From the NCBI GenBank assembly GCA_018396865.1, contig JAGTRB010000015.1:1-52491 (forward strand): a stretch of DNA of 52,491 nt, in the 5' to 3' direction. Both the position numbers and the translations under genes were made by a program. Numbering within the stretch: the first letter of the stretch is position 1; each line of letters opens with the position of its first letter. Origin of the DNA: Candidatus Bathyarchaeota archaeon (lineage in GTDB: Archaea; Thermoproteota; Bathyarchaeia; TCS64). Shown here piece by piece: positions 49,483 through 52,491 of the stretch. The notes beneath the pieces are model-generated. The model made no database searches. It saw nothing but the letters and a program-made list of their open reading frames with translations, and was not told the DNA's origin.

Positions 49483-51726
49483 TTGATTAAAAAGGTCACG
49501 ATAATCACGCCGCCGGAGTACGATATACTAGTTCTGGAGAGGCTTGGTAGATCGGGGATTACGCAGCTCAAGGAGGTGGCTGGTACTGAGATGGACCGTC
49601 TTCAAGGGGTAGCCAGAGTTGAACACGATTATAAAACCCTGTATGAGAGGGTCAACTCACGTTACCTAGAGTTCATGGAGATGGTGGGCATAAGCCCAAA
49701 ACCATATGCGCTCACACTAGAGGAGCTAAAGGAGTTCGCAGCTTCCCCGAGTGCGGTAGTGGAGAAGGCCGTAAAGGAGCTAGAGAGGTTAATAGCCCAG
49801 TTCAAGGAGTTGAAAGACTCTCAGAGTGAAGAGGTTAAATATCTCGCCAACGAGCTGCAGAGGGCCATAAACGAGGAGAACGCCAGATACGAGGCCGAGA
49901 GGGAGAGGGAAAAGGCGGCATATGAAGTGGAGGAGAGAAGATTATCGACATCTCAGCTATCGATGATCGCCTCATCCCGAGATTTGAGGGGGAGGCTTAG
50001 CCTGATAGAGGCTTTAAAGCCTGAGGAGTTCAAGAGCTCCTTCGCAGCCGGAATAGCAAGAAATGATGATATCGAGAAGCTTCAGGAGTATCTCGGCAGA
50101 TATCCAGATATCTACTACAGGACCGAGAGCATCTCCCCTGAAGAGAGCATCATCTTCATCTTCGGCCCGGAGGAGGTCCGAAACTGGGTCGAGGCGCTTT
50201 TCCTTGTCTTCAATGTGAGAGAGGTCTTCGAGGTAATGAGCCCTGGTGATGTCCTTCTAGTCCTAGATCCGGAAAGGAGGAGGGAGATTATAGAGAAATA
50301 TAGGGAAGCCCTCCGACAGCTAGAGGAGAGCCAGAGGAAGGCCGAAGAGGAGCTCCCGGAGAGGCCGAAGACCGATCTTGAGAGGATTCTAAATCTGGAG
50401 ATCGAACACAAACAGAGGTTGGAAGGCCTTATGAGGCGACATGAGGAGAGGATGAGGGAGCTCGAGGCCAAACACGCTAAAGAGATCGAGGCTCTAAAGG
50501 AAGAGCAGGTTCATGCCTTAAGCCGCATAGCAGCCTTGAACAACTTCCTAAAAATACTTTCAGAGTTTAAGGTCCCAATGCTCAGGACGAGGATCATAAC
50601 CATCCTCCAGGGATGGGTTCCGGAGAAGAAGGTAACGGAGTTCGAGAAGGTTGTAAGCGGCGTGGAGGCCGAGATAGGGGAGAAACTGTTCATCCAGTTC
50701 TCAGACCCAGATCCAGAGGAAGATGTTAACATCCCGACACCACCACCTGAGATTAAACCATCATTCCTCCAGCCAGCCTGGACACTAACAACCTTGAGGG
50801 GGTGGCCATCACCCCATGAGGTCAACCCAGCCTACATAACCATCCTGATCTTCAGCCTCCAGTTTGGGCTTATGTTCGGGGACATCGGCCAGGGAGCAGT
50901 CTTCCTGATAATGGGCTTATACCTAACCAGAAAGTATAAGAGGGGTATGATCTCAAAGCTCGGAACCCTCTTCATACCCATGGGGATATCGGCCATGATA
51001 TTCGGATTCCTATACGGTTCAGTCTTCCTCATGGAGCATCTAGAGATAGGCCCAGTTAAAATAGAGCCCATACTCCTAAGCCCGATACATGAGATAGGCA
51101 AGCTGATGAAGATGGTTCTCGGGATAGCCGTAGCTGAGATGTGCCTAGGACTCGCCATAGGAGCCATAAACCACATCAAAGAGGGTGAGCCTCTGGGAGC
51201 AATAGGAGAAAGGGGGTTAGGAGGAATCCTTTTCACCGTGGGCCTATACCTTGGAGGGCTAGAGTTCCTGCGCATCGGCGATGTTATGGCCCTAATGTCT
51301 CACTGGACCTTCTTCATGATGATAGGAGGCCTCCTCCTCTCGGCGATAGAGCCGATGCTCCTCTCGATAACCCATAAACACTTCGGTATGGAGGCGGTTG
51401 GAGAGGGCATCGGCGCCCTCCTCATGACCTTCGTGGAGAACCTCGCCAACTTCTTCTCCTTCCTACGAATAGCCGCCTTCGCCCTAGCCCACGCCAGCTT
51501 AGCAATAGCGGCAGAGGCTCTCGGCCACTTCATGGGCCCTGGAGGCTTAGTTATGACCAACGGCATAGCCATGACCTTCGAGTTCGTCTCAAGCACCGTT
51601 CAATCCCTCAGGCTGCTATACTACGAGTTCATGGGAAAGTTCTTCCAGGGAAAGGGTGTTCCCTTCAGACCCTTCGAGATCGGCTCCGAGAAGGAAGCCG
51701 AGGCCGAAACAACTTCAATTCCCTGA
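49483..51726 (+). CDS. atpI: A-type ATP synthase subunit I (a)
   Basis: Stator subunit (747 residues) that forms the ion channel beside the proteolipid ring. The N-terminal 400 residues are cytoplasmic with long coiled coils (ARYEAEREREKAAYEVEERR and HKQRLEGLMRRHEERMRELE). The C-terminal half has about seven to eight membrane helices, starting near INPAYITILIFSLQFGL-type sequence. The essential arginine for ion transfer is R662 in FFSFLRIAAFALAHASL, and a second conserved arginine is R710 in VQSLRLLYYEFMGKFF. TTG start with GAGGCGAG upstream and a TATA-like CTTTTAAT about 33 bases away. Confidence 0.96.
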   Translation: MIKKVTIITPPEYDILVLERLGRSGITQLKEVAGTEMDRLQGVARVEHDYKTLYERVNSRYLEFMEMVGISPKPYALTLEELKEFAASPSAVVEKAVKELERLIAQFKELKDSQSEEVKYLANELQRAINEENARYEAEREREKAAYEVEERRLSTSQLSMIASSRDLRGRLSLIEALKPEEFKSSFAAGIARNDDIEKLQEYLGRYPDIYYRTESISPEESIIFIFGPEEVRNWVEALFLVFNVREVFEVMSPGDVLLVLDPERRREIIEKYREALRQLEESQRKAEEELPERPKTDLERILNLEIEHKQRLEGLMRRHEERMRELEAKHAKEIEALKEEQVHALSRIAALNNFLKILSEFKVPMLRTRIITILQGWVPEKKVTEFEKVVSGVEAEIGEKLFIQFSDPDPEEDVNIPTPPPEIKPSFLQPAWTLTTLRGWPSPHEVNPAYITILIFSLQFGLMFGDIGQGAVFLIMGLYLTRKYKRGMISKLGTLFIPMGISAMIFGFLYGSVFLMEHLEIGPVKIEPILLSPIHEIGKLMKMVLGIAVAEMCLGLAIGAINHIKEGEPLGAIGERGLGGILFTVGLYLGGLEFLRIGDVMALMSHWTFFMMIGGLLLSAIEPMLLSITHKHFGMEAVGEGIGALLMTFVENLANFFSFLRIAAFALAHASLAIAAEALGHFMGPGGLVMTNGIAMTFEFVSSTVQSLRLLYYEFMGKFFQGKGVPFRPFEIGSEKEAEAETTSIP

Positions 51727-51818
51727 AAAAGATATATAGGTCTAAAGAGCGATTCTAGGGGAAACAAGTGAGGGCATTTAAATGAAGCCTAAAGATATGA
51801 TAGAGATGGCTCGGATTC

Positions 51819-52451
51819 GTGGAGGTGATGACCATAGATAACCTTTTGTCTGCTGCAATTACCCTCGGAACAAGTATCATAGCGGCCGCGTGGTGCATAA
51901 CACATGCAGCTACAATAAATGCCTCGGCAGCCGTTGAGAGGGGAAGACCCTCTGTATGGGGTGTATCTCTAAACATCATCGGCTCTCTAATATTGGTATA
52001 TGGATTCATGCTAGGCCTCATGATGATGATGGGACAGCTATCCTCCTTGATGACACTATTCTTAGGAATTCTCCTCTTCCTCGGTTTTCTGCTTATAACG
52101 TCACTCTCTACGAGTGGGGGCGATGAAAAAAGCATAAAAGGGGCATTCGACGATGTAAGATCGGTGGGAGTGGTATCTCTGATAGTATTTGCTCTAAGCA
52201 TACTCTTCATAACAATCTTCGGAGGTGAGAGTGGTTTGTTGGAGGTTGAGGCCCTTCGCCCTCTCATGGGGGCTCTGACCATGATCGGCGCAGCCTTCGC
52301 GGCCGCCCTATGTATAGTGGCGGCCGTGAAGGCGGGCTCGGAGATGCTCCTCCAGAGACCCGAGCTGTCGATCTGGTCCCTACTCTTCGTGGCCCTCGGT
52401 GAGGGGCTGGCCATCTATGGGTTGATAGTGGCAATACTGCTGGTCAGTTAA
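51819..52451 (+). CDS. A-type ATPase proteolipid (c/K), six-helix, single glutamate
   Basis: A 210-residue membrane protein (numbering from GTG 51819; ATG 51828 is an alternative) with six hydrophobic segments. Its last hairpin is proteolipid-like: LLQRPELSIWSLLF then VALGEGLAIYGLIVAILLVS, with ion-binding glutamate E195. The first hairpin resembles the last (AVERGRPSVWGVSLNIIGSL, ILVYGF) but has S56 at the glutamate position. The middle hairpin (79-134) shows no carboxylate in its outer helix. It looks like a triplicated proteolipid carrying one ion site. GGAGGTG sits very close to the ATG. A non-rotor homologue cannot be excluded because the rest of the operon lies outside the window. Confidence 0.75.
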   Translation: MEVMTIDNLLSAAITLGTSIIAAAWCITHAATINASAAVERGRPSVWGVSLNIIGSLILVYGFMLGLMMMMGQLSSLMTLFLGILLFLGFLLITSLSTSGGDEKSIKGAFDDVRSVGVVSLIVFALSILFITIFGGESGLLEVEALRPLMGALTMIGAAFAAALCIVAAVKAGSEMLLQRPELSIWSLLFVALGEGLAIYGLIVAILLVS

Positions 52452-52464
52452 CTGTTACGCCATT

Positions 52465-52485
52465 CCCCTTTATCTCAAAAAGGGG
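52465..52485 (+). terminator. hairpin after the proteolipid gene
   Basis: CCCCTTT (52465-52471) and AAAGGGG (52479-52485) form a perfect 7-base stem with a 7-base loop, 14 bases after the stop codon. No strong T-run follows. It may mark a 3' end or a processing point that sets the proteolipid message apart from the following ATPase genes. Confidence 0.4.
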
Positions 52486-52491
52486 CTATTA

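Noticed and set aside
51782-51841. Short 19-codon frame overlapping the start of the proteolipid gene
   Set aside because: No ribosome site and no recognisable leader peptide; probably chance.

Overview
The window is chromosomal DNA of an archaeon, most likely a thermophilic or mesophilic member of the TACK group (a Bathyarchaeia-like lineage would fit, but nothing here proves it). The evidence is a full set of archaeal information-processing genes: DNA topoisomerase VI A and B, a family B DNA polymerase, transcription factor B, aIF1A, RIO1 kinase, a Pno1/Dim2-like KH protein, archaeal asparagine synthetase A, a short archaeal-type triosephosphate isomerase, family 4 uracil-DNA glycosylase and A-type ATP synthase subunits. 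Many genes start with GTG or TTG. Several starts lie about 29 bases from the centre of a TATA-like box, which suggests leaderless transcripts.

Layout. 1-4 kb: a decayed ORF, archaeal asparagine synthetase A with a divergent Lrp/AsnC regulator, and an atypical kinase-fold protein. 4-9 kb: a family B polymerase whose 3'-5' exonuclease residues are lost, a divergent PurM, and a PLP aminotransferase. 9-12.7 kb: a tight operon of a LarA-like racemase, a SAF-domain small subunit and a UxaA-like large subunit, followed by a CinA/MoCF-domain protein. 12.7-17.3 kb: a PP-loop tRNA-thiolase-like enzyme, a winged-helix regulator with a palindromic operator candidate, an AT-rich stretch with a HAD phosphatase and a DUF3303-like gene cut by an in-frame TAG, an ECF-like membrane protein and TrmO. 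17.3-21.5 kb: DUF362 protein, HD phosphohydrolase, DUF3782 protein with perfect 42-base repeats, a U32-like protein and a stand-alone LigD phosphoesterase domain. 21.8-28.5 kb: CoA-transferase III, an L-2-hydroxyglutarate-oxidase-like flavoprotein, a P-loop kinase lacking a normal start codon, TPI, phosphohexomutase, sugar nucleotidyltransferase and a small membrane protein.

28.5-33 kb is a compact minus-strand housekeeping operon in the order aIF1A, RIO1, KH/Pno1, TopoVI-B, TopoVI-A. 33-36.4 kb: SfsA, an inositol-monophosphatase-like enzyme, and a tightly coupled pair of an APS-kinase-like P-loop kinase and an APH-fold kinase. 36.6-40.3 kb: ArgRS, HtpX and uracil-DNA glycosylase. 40.3-44.7 kb: an ArsR-like regulator leading into two half-transporters of a heterodimeric ABC exporter whose degenerate and canonical ATP sites can be assigned from motifs. 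44.8-49.3 kb: a PadR-like regulator divergent from TFB across two perfect palindromes, a zinc-finger protein, small unknown proteins, an Lrp regulator, a stand-alone RAM domain and a CBS-pair protein. 49.5 kb to the end: A-type ATPase subunit I (a) and a six-helix, apparently triplicated proteolipid (c/K) that carries only one recognisable ion-binding glutamate.

No rRNA, convincing tRNA, CRISPR array or intact insertion sequence was seen. The observations most worth following are the one-carboxylate proteolipid, the exonuclease-dead but polymerase-intact PolB, the LarA-SAF-UxaA operon, the palindromes at the TFB promoter and the APS-kinase-like/APH pair.
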